A stretch of 64,000 nucleotides of DNA, taken from positions 360,287 through 424,286 of the forward strand of contig JAENYO010000003.1 in assembly GCA_016841745.1 (NCBI GenBank), written 5' to 3'. The translations under genes and the position numbers were made by a program. Source of the stretch: Acetomicrobium hydrogeniformans. Lineage in GTDB: Bacteria; Synergistota; Synergistia; Synergistales; JAFGMB01. This document shows, piece by piece, positions 26,817 through 35,175 of the stretch (position 1 is the first letter of the stretch; each line of letters begins with the position of its first letter). The notes under the pieces are model-generated. The model was not told the origin of the DNA. It did no database searches and saw only the letters and a program-made list of their open reading frames with translations.

Positions 26817-27329
26817 TTAGTCCTTTCCCTTGTGCTGTATTTTTTCTCTGACATAGGCCGTCAATCCGCCCGTCGCGATAAGCTGCTGGAGAAAGGGAGG
26901 AAAGGGAGAAGTGGAGTATTCCCTGTCCCTTGTTTCATTGGTAATGGTTCCTTTTGAAGGGTCAACCGAGATAATATCTCCCTGGATGATCTCCCTTGCT
27001 GCCTCTGGACAGACAAAAATGGGCAGACCTATGTTAATGGCATTCCGGAAAAAGATCCTGGCAAAGGATGAAGCTATAACACAGGATATCCCGGCACCCT
27101 TGAAGGCTATGGGAGCATGTTCACGGCTGGACCCGCATCCGAAATTCTCCCCTCCCACTATCACATCACCATTGTCAATCTTCTTTGTGAAACCGGGATC
27201 TATATCCTCCATGCAATGCTTCCCAAGTTCCTTTTCATCGTTGGTTACAAGATATCTGGCAGGGATGATAACATCGGTGTCTATATCATTTCCAAAGGTC
27301 CAAGCTTTTCCTCTGATCATACGGTTCAT
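26817..27329 (-). CDS. leuD: 3-isopropylmalate dehydratase small subunit
   Basis: A 170-residue swivel-domain subunit of isopropylmalate isomerase. GKAWTFGNDIDTDVIIPARYL and GGENFGCGSSREHAPIAFK are, respectively, the start and substrate-loop signatures when read in parts (WTFGNDIDTDVIIPARY; GCGSSREHAP). The compact length fits the archaeal/anaerobe type of subunit. Its ATG overlaps the leuC stop by four bases. Confidence 0.94.
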   Translation of the reverse strand: MNRMIRGKAWTFGNDIDTDVIIPARYLVTNDEKELGKHCMEDIDPGFTKKIDNGDVIVGGENFGCGSSREHAPIAFKGAGISCVIASSFARIFFRNAINIGLPIFVCPEAAREIIQGDIISVDPSKGTITNETRDREYSTSPFPPFLQQLIATGGLTAYVREKIQHKGKD

Positions 27330-28591
27330 TCCTGTTCCTCCATTTCTCTCGGGTCAGTTATACGTCCGGTTACTGCACTTGCTGCAGCAACAAGGGGGCT
27401 TGAAAGGTAGACTTCGCTTTCCGTATGCCCCATTCTTCCTATGAAATTACGGTTACTTGTAGAGACACATTTTTCTCCCGCAGCGAGAATACCCATATGC
27501 CCGCCAAGGCATGGGCCGCAGGTGGGTGTACATATGGCAGCACCAGCGGATGCAAAGATCTCGAGGTAGCCTCTCTTCATTGCCTCCGAATATACTTCGT
27601 AAGAAGCAGGGATGATCATGCATCTGACCCTTTCATGGATCTTTCTGCCCTTCAGAATGCTGGCCGCCATTTCTATATCCCTGAGTCTTCCGTTGGTACA
27701 TGACCCGATAAAGACCTGGTCTATCTCGACCTGTGAAAATTCTTTAGCCCGATGGACGTTTGAGGGTAAGTGAGGTGCTGCAACCAGCGGTTCCATACTC
27801 TCGACATCTATTTCCACTATCTGCTCGTATTGGGCGTCCTGGTCAGGATAGATGGGGTTGAAGCTTCGGGAAGCCCTCTTCTCTGCATAGGTAAGGATCT
27901 TTGCATCCGGAACAAAAAGGCCAGCCTTGGCACCGGTCTCTACTGCCATATTCGAGATGGAGAACCTGTCATCCAGGGGAAGGTTCCCAAGGGCTTCTCC
28001 GTGGAATTCAAGAGCCTTGTAACGGGCACCCTGAACACCGATCTTTCCCAGAAGAGCAAGGACCATATCCTTGCCTGTGATCCATTCAGGTCTTTCTCCA
28101 TGGAAAATGACCTTGATGGTCGGAGGTACCATGAGCCAGCTTTCTCCCGTTGCCCAGACTGCGGCAAGGTCAGTAGAACCTACCCCTGTGGAAAAGGCCC
28201 CAAGGGTTCCGCCGGTACATGTGTGGCTGTCTGCTCCCATAACTATATCTCCAGGAAGGATGTAGCCCTTTTCAGGAAGGAACGCATGTTCCACCCCGAC
28301 CCTTCCTACTTCCCAGTAAAGCATCTGCTGTTCCCTGGCGAATTTCCGCCCTTCCATGGCCTGCTGTGCCGATGCTATGTCCTTATTGGGGGTAAAATGA
28401 TCTGGAAGGATAGCACATCTTTCACTGTCAAATACCTTTTCTGCACCCATATCGCGGAAGGATCTTATGGCTGGCGGGGCTGTTATGTCATTGGCGAAAG
28501 CGAAATCCACCTTCACCTGGCAGATATTCCCTATATCGGCCTTGTCGTCTGAATGTGCTTCAATTATTGCCTGTGCAAGCGTTTTGCCCAT
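27326..28591 (-). CDS. leuC: 3-isopropylmalate dehydratase large subunit
   Basis: A 421-residue aconitase-fold [4Fe-4S] subunit of isopropylmalate isomerase. Cluster Cys residues are seen in GSCTNGRLRD near 300 and PTCGPCLGGHMG near 360; ADSHTCTGGTLGAFSTGVGS near 125 is the first Cys block. Its length matches the short LeuC/HacA-type clade found in anaerobes and archaea. It is the first gene of leuCDBA and lies behind a leader-peptide attenuator, which supports leucine rather than homoaconitate metabolism. Confidence 0.94.
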   Translation of the reverse strand: MGKTLAQAIIEAHSDDKADIGNICQVKVDFAFANDITAPPAIRSFRDMGAEKVFDSERCAILPDHFTPNKDIASAQQAMEGRKFAREQQMLYWEVGRVGVEHAFLPEKGYILPGDIVMGADSHTCTGGTLGAFSTGVGSTDLAAVWATGESWLMVPPTIKVIFHGERPEWITGKDMVLALLGKIGVQGARYKALEFHGEALGNLPLDDRFSISNMAVETGAKAGLFVPDAKILTYAEKRASRSFNPIYPDQDAQYEQIVEIDVESMEPLVAAPHLPSNVHRAKEFSQVEIDQVFIGSCTNGRLRDIEMAASILKGRKIHERVRCMIIPASYEVYSEAMKRGYLEIFASAGAAICTPTCGPCLGGHMGILAAGEKCVSTSNRNFIGRMGHTESEVYLSSPLVAAASAVTGRITDPREMEEQE

Positions 28592-28663
28592 TGTGTCACT
28601 TCCTTTTCATAGTGTTTGTCAGATTCTTTGTCTCTGATCCGGGTCAAACCAGCTTTACCCGGG

Positions 28664-28709
28664 CAAAAAAATAAAAAAAGGCCGGAACCCCATAAACGGG
28701 ATTCCGGCC
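28664..28709 (-). terminator. Attenuator terminator of the leu operon
   Basis: On the minus strand GGCCGGAATCCC pairs with GGGGTTCCGGCC around a 6-base loop (28680-28709) and is followed by a long T-rich run. It lies between the leader peptide and leuC, so it acts as the attenuator rather than an operon end. Confidence 0.9.
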
Positions 28710-28730
28710 CTGGAATTAGGCAGTCACAGA

Positions 28731-28820
28731 CTACCTGTAACTCCGGGGAGGAGACCCGCAGTGATCGAGTAGCCCTAGTAGATTGAAGGAATAAACAACA
28801 GTACTGATATTACTTTTCAC
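28731..28820 (-). CDS. leuL: leu operon leader peptide
   Basis: A 29-residue frame starting at GTG 28820 with AAAGGAGGTG about six bases upstream and ending at TAG 28731-28733. Codons 14-18 read CTA CTA GGG CTA CTC, four leucines in five codons, three of them the less common CTA. This is the usual design of a leucine leader peptide: stalling for lack of charged Leu-tRNA would favour read-through of the terminator at 28664-28709. A short hairpin (AGTTACAG / CTGTGACT) covers the stop region and may be part of the switch. Confidence 0.87.
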   Translation of the reverse strand: MKSNISTVVYSFNLLGLLDHCGSPPRSYR

Positions 28821-28867
28821 GGCGGCACCTCCTTTTTCCTGATTGGTTCAGGTAGTAAATTGTCGAG

Positions 28868-28896
28868 ATAATACAATGATATCCTTGATCTGTCAA
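28868..28896 (-). promoter_or_regulatory. Promoter of the leu operon
   Basis: On the minus strand TTGACA (28891-28896), 17-base spacer, TATTAT (28868-28873). It lies just upstream of the leader peptide. Confidence 0.85.
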
Positions 28897-28998
28897 GAAT
28901 ATTTGATCAATTCTCAGGTAAACATAGAACATGTATTTGACGAAACAGGTAAAATATTGACCATTACAGAAATATTGCTGAGCCTGGTTTAGCAGTGT

Positions 28999-29802
28999 TT
29001 AATTTACCTTTAGAGAAACATCTCCCAGGGTGCTGTAAGAGGCCCTGTATGTTCCCCTCTGCAGGGGCATGGGCAGAACGAAAGTTCCAGAAGATATAAC
29101 CATTCCTCTGCTTAGAAACTTGCCTTTTCCGTCAAGTTTCCTGATAAGCCATTTGACAGCCTCCAGGGGATTTCCCAGGACTTCTGAAGAATGTCCCTCT
29201 GCAATCTTTTTATCATTCAGGTACAGTTTCAGATCAATATTACCAAGTTCTTCGTATGACAGTCTTTTCCTTTTTATCCCCGCTACGACTTTTCCAGCTA
29301 CGGCATTATCAGCAGCTATTGTGCCAAGGGAAAGTTTGGGGAACCAGTCCAAAAAGCGTGAGTCAGGTATTTCCAGACCTGCTGCGACGGAAATCATACC
29401 AGGCAGGTCTTCGTCAGCGACAGGATGATGTATGTCTTCCTCAATGAAAAACATCAGCTCGGTTTCTATAAGCGGTTCCGACATATCAGACAGGGTTATG
29501 ACGCCGTCTGACATGTTGGAGTCTGTCAATGTTCCGTAAGCGGGCTCATTTGCTCCGAACCAGCCCTGGGTTTCGGGGCTGGTCAGGCTGATCTTGTATC
29601 CCCTTAAATGTTCCTTCTTATGGGAGATCTTTCTTTTCGTCACAAGATCCTGTACAAGGTATCCGGTTTCCAGTTCAAATCTCATTCTCTCTGCAGTATC
29701 TTTGTCCAGCCCGGTACCGCTGATAGATGCTGAATAAAGGGTTTCAACTGCTTTATTTACCATCGCGGAAAGCTCTCTCTCTCGTTTCTCTTCATTTGTC
29801 AT
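28999..29802 (-). CDS. 2-keto-4-pentenoate hydratase family protein (MhpD-like)
   Basis: A 267-residue member of the 2-oxopent-4-enoate hydratase / oxalocrotonate decarboxylase family. Family blocks are visible: GYKISLTSPETQGWFG near 68, EPAYGTLTDSNM, EPLIETELMFFIEEDI with metal-binding Glu residues near 113, AAGLEIPDSRFLDW near 142, and EVLGNPLEAVKWLIRKL near 212. In known cases the enzymes act on 2-oxo acids from meta-cleavage pathways, but no aromatic catabolism genes are near. Instead the gene sits behind an Ile/Val/Leu-rich leader peptide and attenuator and beside the leu operon, so a link to branched-chain 2-oxo acids is possible. Confidence 0.85.
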   Translation of the reverse strand: MTNEEKRERELSAMVNKAVETLYSASISGTGLDKDTAERMRFELETGYLVQDLVTKRKISHKKEHLRGYKISLTSPETQGWFGANEPAYGTLTDSNMSDGVITLSDMSEPLIETELMFFIEEDIHHPVADEDLPGMISVAAGLEIPDSRFLDWFPKLSLGTIAADNAVAGKVVAGIKRKRLSYEELGNIDLKLYLNDKKIAEGHSSEVLGNPLEAVKWLIRKLDGKGKFLSRGMVISSGTFVLPMPLQRGTYRASYSTLGDVSLKVN

Positions 29803-29847
29803 CTTTATTCAGCCTTGACAAGTAATTCGTAAACGTAAAAAAATGCA

Positions 29848-29988
29848 TTAACGATATCCTTCAAAGGGGCCCCTCCAGCGGACTTCCAGAATTCCCTCTG
29901 AATTGAACATTTCAAAGGAGTCCATAGCTTCGTAAACCCTCATCATCTTTTCTGACTGCTTCTTTCCCATTTTTTCCATTTTATCCAT
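29848..29988 (-). CDS. Met-rich 46-residue hypothetical protein
   Basis: A short frame between the ilv-type attenuator and the hydratase gene, starting at ATG 29988 with GGGAG/AGGG upstream and stopping 45 bases before the hydratase. Seven of 46 residues are Met, all in the first 27. No signal or membrane segment. No family was recognised; it could also be a remnant of a longer gene. Confidence 0.55.
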   Translation of the reverse strand: MDKMEKMGKKQSEKMMRVYEAMDSFEMFNSEGILEVRWRGPFEGYR

Positions 29989-30084
29989 AGTCCCTATCTC
30001 CCTTCTCATTTAACTGACATTAAAATTATTTTTGCACGTTTAACCCTGAGGTATCCCGGGGCTATTTCCCTTTGATGGTTTTTT

Positions 30085-30129
30085 AAAAACAAAAAAAGGC
30101 CGGGAACCGCTTAAAAGCGGATCCCGGCC
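30085..30129 (-). terminator. Attenuator terminator upstream of the hydratase unit
   Basis: On the minus strand GGCCGGGA and TCCCGGCC arms (30098-30129) enclose a smaller CCGC/GCGG pair and are followed by a T-rich run. It lies between the BCAA-rich leader peptide and the 46-residue gene, and closely resembles the leu attenuator in sequence. Confidence 0.9.
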
Positions 30130-30150
30130 CTGGTTTCTGTGTAAAGGTAA

Positions 30151-30249
30151 TTAAATACCGATCACACCAGGAGGGGATCCGCTGCTAATAATTAGGACTA
30201 TAATTATGGAAACAAGAGACTGTAGAACGACATTTTTAATTAGCTTCAT
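30151..30249 (-). CDS. ilv-type leader peptide (Ile/Val/Leu-rich)
   Basis: A 32-residue frame from ATG 30249 (AGGAGGG upstream) to TAA 30151. Seventeen residues are branched-chain: eight Ile, five Val and four Leu, with the block VSIIIVLII in the middle. Composition and position ahead of a strong terminator match leader peptides of ilv operons in other bacteria. The hydrophobic block could also be read as a membrane helix, but promoter, peptide and terminator together argue for attenuation. Confidence 0.85.
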   Translation of the reverse strand: MKLIKNVVLQSLVSIIIVLIISSGSPPGVIGI

Positions 30250-30293
30250 TTCGAACCCTCCTCTGTGTCTGAATTGTATAAATATTGCGTCAC

Positions 30294-30322
30294 ATTGTAT
30301 TGTGGATTACCTTATATGTCAA
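30294..30322 (-). promoter_or_regulatory. Promoter of the attenuated hydratase unit
   Basis: On the minus strand TTGACA (30317-30322), 17-base spacer, TACAAT (30294-30299), about 45 bases before the leader ATG. Confidence 0.85.
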
Positions 30323-30403
30323 TCCCTGCAAAAATATGTATTTCCAGTGCTGAATGCTGAAAATATTTCAAAGAGAGTTCATTCTCGGATCAACATGATC
30401 TGT

Positions 30404-31138
30404 TTAAAGGGGTTGCCCCGTTTTTAAAGCTGTTATTCCTTCAAGGATCCTTTCATGATGGGTTCCAGCCCAGTAAACTTTTTTGCACCCCGGGCATCTT
30501 TTAAATTCGTTGAAGAAGATCCTGGTCAGAGGTTCCAGATCCTGGATAATCTCTTCTTTTCTTACGCTTGCAAGGGTTATGTTGCACAAAGGACATCTAC
30601 TGAAAGGAGATATCCTGTTCTCAAGACCGAATAAATGAACTATTTCTGCCAGCTGATCCCATGGTTTTATGGATCGTACGAGCCTTCCGTAACTGATTAT
30701 TTTCCTTTTCAGGAGATCCCGATCCTTTGTCAGCACGATTCTCTGTTCCTTAAATCCTTTTTCTGCGATATCAGAATCGGACCATCCATTTTCATATGCT
30801 GTGTCAAAGCCGAGGATCCTCATGAGCTTTGCAAGTTTACCCACGTTTACGTCGGCAATGAACCTTATCCAGGGGAAGGGATCCGGTCTTAGAAGGGTAG
30901 GGATAGTTACGTTAAATGGAGGTTCAATGGGATAAACGTGGATGCTGCTTTTATCCTCGGGTATATACCAGAGATCTTTTACCACTCCCTGAGATGTGAT
31001 CATCCCAACCTCTGTATGTGGAACACCGCTTGCCTCAATGATATCTTTCATGGGGGCAATTCTGGAAAAAATATGCTCCATCATGGCCGATCCAATGAAA
31101 AAAGCAAGTGTTCCATGGAATTCAACAGTATATTCCAT
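30404..31138 (-). CDS. Mut7-C RNase domain protein with ubiquitin-like N-terminus
   Basis: A 244-residue protein of the Mut7-C family. Residues 1-85 fit the ubiquitin-like Ub-Mut7C domain. Residues 90-240 form the PIN-fold Mut7-C domain: FIADVNVGKLAKLMRILGFDTAY gives the first acidic site when read as ADVNVGKLAKLMRILG, followed by VLTKDRDLLKR. Two CxxC pairs (CPLCN, CPGCK) form a zinc ribbon. The family is predicted to have RNase activity, with no well-defined role in bacteria. It is a single gene upstream of the attenuated unit. Confidence 0.87.
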   Translation of the reverse strand: MEYTVEFHGTLAFFIGSAMMEHIFSRIAPMKDIIEASGVPHTEVGMITSQGVVKDLWYIPEDKSSIHVYPIEPPFNVTIPTLLRPDPFPWIRFIADVNVGKLAKLMRILGFDTAYENGWSDSDIAEKGFKEQRIVLTKDRDLLKRKIISYGRLVRSIKPWDQLAEIVHLFGLENRISPFSRCPLCNITLASVRKEEIIQDLEPLTRIFFNEFKRCPGCKKVYWAGTHHERILEGITALKTGQPL

Positions 31139-31500
31139 TTTTATTAACCTCTTTGCACAAGATTACTATCTTTTGGAATAGTGATCTTTTCAAAGCTTTT
31201 ATGATTTGCAAACAAGACTTTTTCTGTTTTTCGAAATAATATATTCATGACCTGAAAATACTCCAAAAGAGGGCGTAAGCTTTGTCTAATCCTGACCTTA
31301 AGTCTATGTCAATATCTGTTTAACATTCTACCTTAAGATGATACTATATATATAAATCGCTGACCATCTGAATAATGTTCTGACTCCTTGATACATAATT
31401 TCCGTTTTCCTTTCAGATTGTCTCTCTATGCTCCTGATCTGCTTCACAACTGGGTAACTTGTGATGATCTTCCGAGGCTCTTTTTGGGGAGTGATCGACC
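31139..31500. other. Intergenic region between divergent genes
   Basis: About 360 bases between the Mut7-C gene (leftward) and the DUF362 gene (rightward). It is AT-rich; it must hold promoters for both, but none close to consensus was picked out. GGGGAG about ten bases before 31501 serves the DUF362 start. Confidence 0.4.
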
Positions 31501-32427
31501 ATGAACAGGAGAGACTTTTTAAAAAAGACATTTGCAATGGGATTAGGCCTTGGGTACACGTTCCTTCCTTCCTCTCTGAAAACTTCATGGGGGAGTGAAT
31601 CTGTTCATAAAGGAACTCCTTTTCCCGACCTTGTAGCAGTCAAGGGAGGGGAACCTGGTGAAATGTTTGACAGGGCCATGAGTTTTTATGGGGGAATGGA
31701 AAGATTCATTTCAAAGGGGGATATAGTGGCAGTCAAACCCAATGTTTCATGGGATCTTTCTCCTGAAAGAGCCGGGAATACCAATCCTTTTCTTGTAGCC
31801 AGGGTAGTCAGGAGATGTATTGAGGCAGGTGCCCGCAAAGTCTATGTTTTCGACCATACCTGCAGTAATTGGCAGACATGTTACAGCATGAGCGGAATTG
31901 AAGAGGCAGTTCGAGATGCCGGAGGGATCATGGTTCCCTCCAACCGAAGTCAATATTATGTAAATGTAGATATCCCGAATGGAAAAATACTGAAAAATGT
32001 ACTCGTTCATGAAGTTCTTATGGAGGCTCATTTTTTCATCAACATTCCTGTACTTAAACACCATTCTTCCACAGGACTTTCAATTGCAATGAAGAATCTT
32101 ATGGGAGTTGTGTGGGACAGGCAGGCCTATCACCTGAAGGGTCTGAACCAGTGTATTGCCGATTTCTGTCTTTTCAGAGAACCGGATCTTAACATAGTAG
32201 ATGCCTACAGGGTCATAACTAGAAATGGTCCCAGGGGACGTTCCGTTGAAGATGTTGTCAACATGAAGAACCTTATCATATCCAGTGATATCGTTGCAGT
32301 TGACACGGCTGCTTCCATGGTATACGGAATGGATCCGGAAAAGGTGAAATACATCAGATATGCCTACGAAAACAACCTTGGGAATATGGATCTTTCAAAC
32401 CTGACCATTAAAAAGATCATAATGTGA
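31501..32427 (+). CDS. DUF362 protein with Tat signal peptide
   Basis: A 308-residue DUF362 protein. It opens with a twin-arginine signal (NRRDFLKKTFAMGLGLG), so it should be exported folded, perhaps with a bound cofactor. The DUF362 body shows VKPNVSWDL near 81, FDHTCSN near 118, FINIPVLKHHSSTGLSIAMKNLMG (read in parts from 180) and SSDIVAVDTAASMVYGMDP near 265. The function of DUF362 is unknown, but it is often coupled to ferredoxin-like proteins. It overlaps the next gene by four bases (GTGA) and is followed by tatA and tatC in the same unit. Confidence 0.88.
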   Translation: MNRRDFLKKTFAMGLGLGYTFLPSSLKTSWGSESVHKGTPFPDLVAVKGGEPGEMFDRAMSFYGGMERFISKGDIVAVKPNVSWDLSPERAGNTNPFLVARVVRRCIEAGARKVYVFDHTCSNWQTCYSMSGIEEAVRDAGGIMVPSNRSQYYVNVDIPNGKILKNVLVHEVLMEAHFFINIPVLKHHSSTGLSIAMKNLMGVVWDRQAYHLKGLNQCIADFCLFREPDLNIVDAYRVITRNGPRGRSVEDVVNMKNLIISSDIVAVDTAASMVYGMDPEKVKYIRYAYENNLGNMDLSNLTIKKIIM

Positions 32428-33971
32428 GGTTTCTCAAGTTGCGCAAGAAGATCAGAATTGCCGTTGCTTCTTTTGTAATGCTATTCTGCGTGATATATTT
32501 CGGAGGGCAGGGTACACAGCTTGTCCGGGTGATGGGTCCTGTTCTCGATCTCCAGTTCTATCCTCTCCTTGTCAGAACGGGAGTTCTGTCTCTTGGTTTT
32601 ATGGGTCTTGTCGCTCTTACCCTGATATTTGGAAGATTGTACTGTTCTTTCTTTTGTCCTTTGGGGATACTTCAGGATATTTTTATTTTCAGCCTGAAAA
32701 AATATCCGGGTACTAGACATCTCTCCCTTAGGGAGAAGAGAATTCTTTCCGTTATAAATCTTTTAATAATGTTTCTGTTGTTCATTTCCATTCTTGCAGG
32801 AACCAGGGTACTTGTTTATGCCCTGGACCCATACAGTATTTTCGGCAGAATGATGATAAATCTGACTTTCCCCATAGTTGCCCTTATCCGGAATCTCCTC
32901 ACTTCCATATTTGAACATTCAGGGTTTTATGTACTTACTCCTGTGTCTGTACATAAAACTACTGCAGGAGTTTTATTTTTATCTTTTCTCTCTCTTGGGA
33001 TCCTTTTATTTCTGACAGGATGGAGAGGGCGTTTATACTGTAATTCCTTGTGTCCTGCAGGCATCTTCCTGGGGCTTCTCTCCAGTAAAAGCCTGGCGAG
33101 ATTCCATATTGACCCGGAAAAATGCACCAGTTGCGGGAACTGTGAAAAGTTCTGTAAAGCAGATTGTATTTCCAGTGATCGTAAAGAAATAGATTGCCGG
33201 AGATGTGTCAGCTGTTTTAACTGTATTGACAGTTGTCCTGTAAAAGCTATTTCTTATGGAATAGTATCAAAAGAGGTCAGTTCATCGAGAAGAGCCTTTA
33301 TATCCTGGATTTATGTTTTTCTATGGACAGTGCTCCTTGCAGTTTCTGGTAAGAGACATTCAATTGTTTCGCTGATCTTTTCAGACAGAGATAGGGGATC
33401 GGATATTTCGCCCGTAATTCCTCCGGGAGCAGTATCTCTGGACAGACTTCTCCAGAAATGTACAGGCTGTCAGCTCTGTGTCGTCAAATGCCCCATGAAA
33501 GTCATCGTCCCAGGATCTGAAACAAAAGACCTGAGGAGACTTTTTATTCCCAATCTCGATTATTCCAGGAGTTTCTGCCTTTTTGAATGTAATACATGTA
33601 CTCAGGTATGTCCCACCGATGCCCTTGTCCCTCTTTCCCTTGATGTAAAAAAGGTAACCCGACTTGGGAACGCTGTTTTTTTCCCTGAAAGGTGTATTGT
33701 CCACATCCGGGAGACCGCTTGTGGTGCCTGTGCAGAGCATTGCCCGACCGGAGCGGTATACATGGTCCCTTTCAGGAATGATCTCTATGGTCCTGAAGTG
33801 GATACGGCCTTTTGTATAGGTTGCGGTGCCTGTGAAAATGTATGCCCGGCACTGCCGGAAAAAGCGATAATTATTTCTCCGCTGAAGGATCATGGCCGAG
33901 CTGAAATACGGCAGGACCAGATTCAAAATACATATCCTGGAACTCCTGAAGAGGATGATTTCCCATTTTAA
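32424..33971 (+). CDS. Membrane polyferredoxin (NapH/NosR-like)
   Basis: A 515-residue membrane iron-sulfur protein. The N-terminal 220 residues hold about four to five helices with the NapH-type motifs [10 protein letters not shown] and [10 protein letters not shown] on either side of the membrane. At least six ferredoxin-type Cys clusters follow ([68 protein letters not shown]). It would carry electrons across or along the membrane, probably to or from the exported DUF362 protein encoded before it. It starts at GTG 32424, overlapping the preceding stop. Confidence 0.9.
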   Translation: MRFLKLRKKIRIAVASFVMLFCVIYFGGQGTQLVRVMGPVLDLQFYPLLVRTGVLSLGFMGLVALTLIFGRLYCSFFCPLGILQDIFIFSLKKYPGTRHLSLREKRILSVINLLIMFLLFISILAGTRVLVYALDPYSIFGRMMINLTFPIVALIRNLLTSIFEHSGFYVLTPVSVHKTTAGVLFLSFLSLGILLFLTGWRGRLYCNSLCPAGIFLGLLSSKSLARFHIDPEKCTSCGNCEKFCKADCISSDRKEIDCRRCVSCFNCIDSCPVKAISYGIVSKEVSSSRRAFISWIYVFLWTVLLAVSGKRHSIVSLIFSDRDRGSDISPVIPPGAVSLDRLLQKCTGCQLCVVKCPMKVIVPGSETKDLRRLFIPNLDYSRSFCLFECNTCTQVCPTDALVPLSLDVKKVTRLGNAVFFPERCIVHIRETACGACAEHCPTGAVYMVPFRNDLYGPEVDTAFCIGCGACENVCPALPEKAIIISPLKDHGRAEIRQDQIQNTYPGTPEEDDFPF

Positions 33972-33996
33972 TATGCTGTCGAAAGGAGGACTTGAA

Positions 33997-34179
33997 ATGA
34001 ATATAGGTATGGGTGAAGTGATACTTCTCCTTGTTCTCGCCCTTCTGCTCTTTGGTGCAAAGAGATTGCCCGAGATCGGAAGAGCTACGGGTAGTGCGCT
34101 CAAAGAATTCAAAAAAGGACTGGAGACAGGAGAAACTGATAAAGAATCCAGTGATGCCAGGGACAAGGATGAAGAATGA
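33997..34179 (+). CDS. tatA: Sec-independent translocase component TatA
   Basis: A 60-residue TatA/E-type protein: one N-terminal membrane helix ([15 protein letters not shown]), the FG hinge, and an amphipathic helix ([21 protein letters not shown]), then an acidic tail. The open frame begins at 33892, but AAAGGAGGA (33982-33990) and the family N-terminus put the start at ATG 33997. Overlaps tatC by four bases (ATGA). Confidence 0.93.
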   Translation: MNIGMGEVILLLVLALLLFGAKRLPEIGRATGSALKEFKKGLETGETDKESSDARDKDEE

Positions 34180-34916
34180 AGTTCCTTTTTCCGGAGAAAG
34201 AAACTGACCTGACCTTTATAGGGCATCTGGAAGAATTACGATGGAGGATAATAAGCGTCATTTTCTTTTTTCTTGTTGTTGTTATTACGATCTTTTATAA
34301 TCTGGGGAAATTCATCGATCTGCTCAAGTTTCCCCTGGCTGGATATGATATTCAACTCTACTATTTCAGACCCCATGAAAAACTCCTGACATATTTCAAG
34401 ATCGCAGTTTTTACGGGGGGTGTCATTACCCTCCCCTTTGCCCTTATGCAGACAGGACTGTTTATTTCCCCCGGCCTGAAAAATAAGGAATGTAGATATC
34501 TGCTCCTTGGAGGTGTAATGATACCTTTAATGTTATTTCTTGGAGTCATTTTTTCATGGTATGTCCTCTCGCCAGGAGTTTTCCGCTTCTTTCTGGATTT
34601 TTCGAGGGAGGATAATGTCCTCCCTATGTGGAGTTTCGGGTCTTATTTCTCCTTCCTGGCTGGATTGCTGCTTGCAGGGGGCATGATATTTCAGATACCT
34701 TTTATAGTGTTTATAATAATATCAACCGGCATTACCACTGCAAGGTCATTATCCAGGATCAGGGCTCCAGTTATAATTCTTGTAGCCTTCCTGGGTGCAC
34801 TTTTATCTCCTCCTGATATCCTGTCCCAGGTACTTCTGGCCCTGCCCATGTACCTCCTCTTCGAGTTATCTATGTTGGTTGGTATATTGGTAGAGAAAAG
34901 GAAAAAATCAGATTGA
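34176..34916 (+). CDS. tatC: Sec-independent translocase component TatC
   Basis: A 246-residue TatC with six predicted helices. Family motifs are [11 protein letters not shown] at the N-terminus, the P-x-E-K-L-x-x-Y-F-K-type [11 protein letters not shown] near 66, [13 protein letters not shown] near 92 and LSPPDILSQ near 212. It recognises twin-arginine signals and, with TatA, moves folded proteins out. No TatB-like gene is present, as in minimal TatAC systems. Its obvious local cargo is the DUF362 protein. Confidence 0.94.
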   Translation: MKFLFPEKETDLTFIGHLEELRWRIISVIFFFLVVVITIFYNLGKFIDLLKFPLAGYDIQLYYFRPHEKLLTYFKIAVFTGGVITLPFALMQTGLFISPGLKNKECRYLLLGGVMIPLMLFLGVIFSWYVLSPGVFRFFLDFSREDNVLPMWSFGSYFSFLAGLLLAGGMIFQIPFIVFIIISTGITTARSLSRIRAPVIILVAFLGALLSPPDILSQVLLALPMYLLFELSMLVGILVEKRKKSD

Positions 34917-35060
34917 AGGAATTTCTGATTATTTTTTCTGTCCACCCGGTATTTAACTGTATCCCCTTTGATACGGTCTTGATCCCATTGTATTAAAGAC
35001 ACGCTATTTCCCCATACATATGTTATAAATAAAAGTCGAAGGAACATGTCAGATAGTCGA

Positions 35061-35085
35061 CAGGAAACGGTATTACTGTTTCCTG
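35061..35085 (+). other. Hairpin between tatC and the TagF-like gene
   Basis: CAGGAAAC (35061-35068) pairs with GTTTCCTG (35078-35085), and flanking AGATA/TATCT can extend it. There is no T run, so it is not a clear terminator. A second hairpin (TCGGAT / ATCCGA) lies near 35127-35154, also in this gap. Confidence 0.4.
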
Positions 35086-35175
35086 GTATCTATTGTTGGC
35101 GTTTCCCTGAGATAAAAGCAGCTTCTCGGATTATCAGAGCGATTTTATCCGATATTTAAGTAAGGAGATCTGGAA

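Noticed and set aside
27770-28552. 260-residue plus-strand frame
   Set aside because: It is entirely antisense to leuC, whose family match is clear; it has no recognisable protein features.
33381-34226. 281-residue minus-strand frame
   Set aside because: Antisense to the polyferredoxin, tatA and tatC genes; low-complexity Ser/Leu-rich product without a family.
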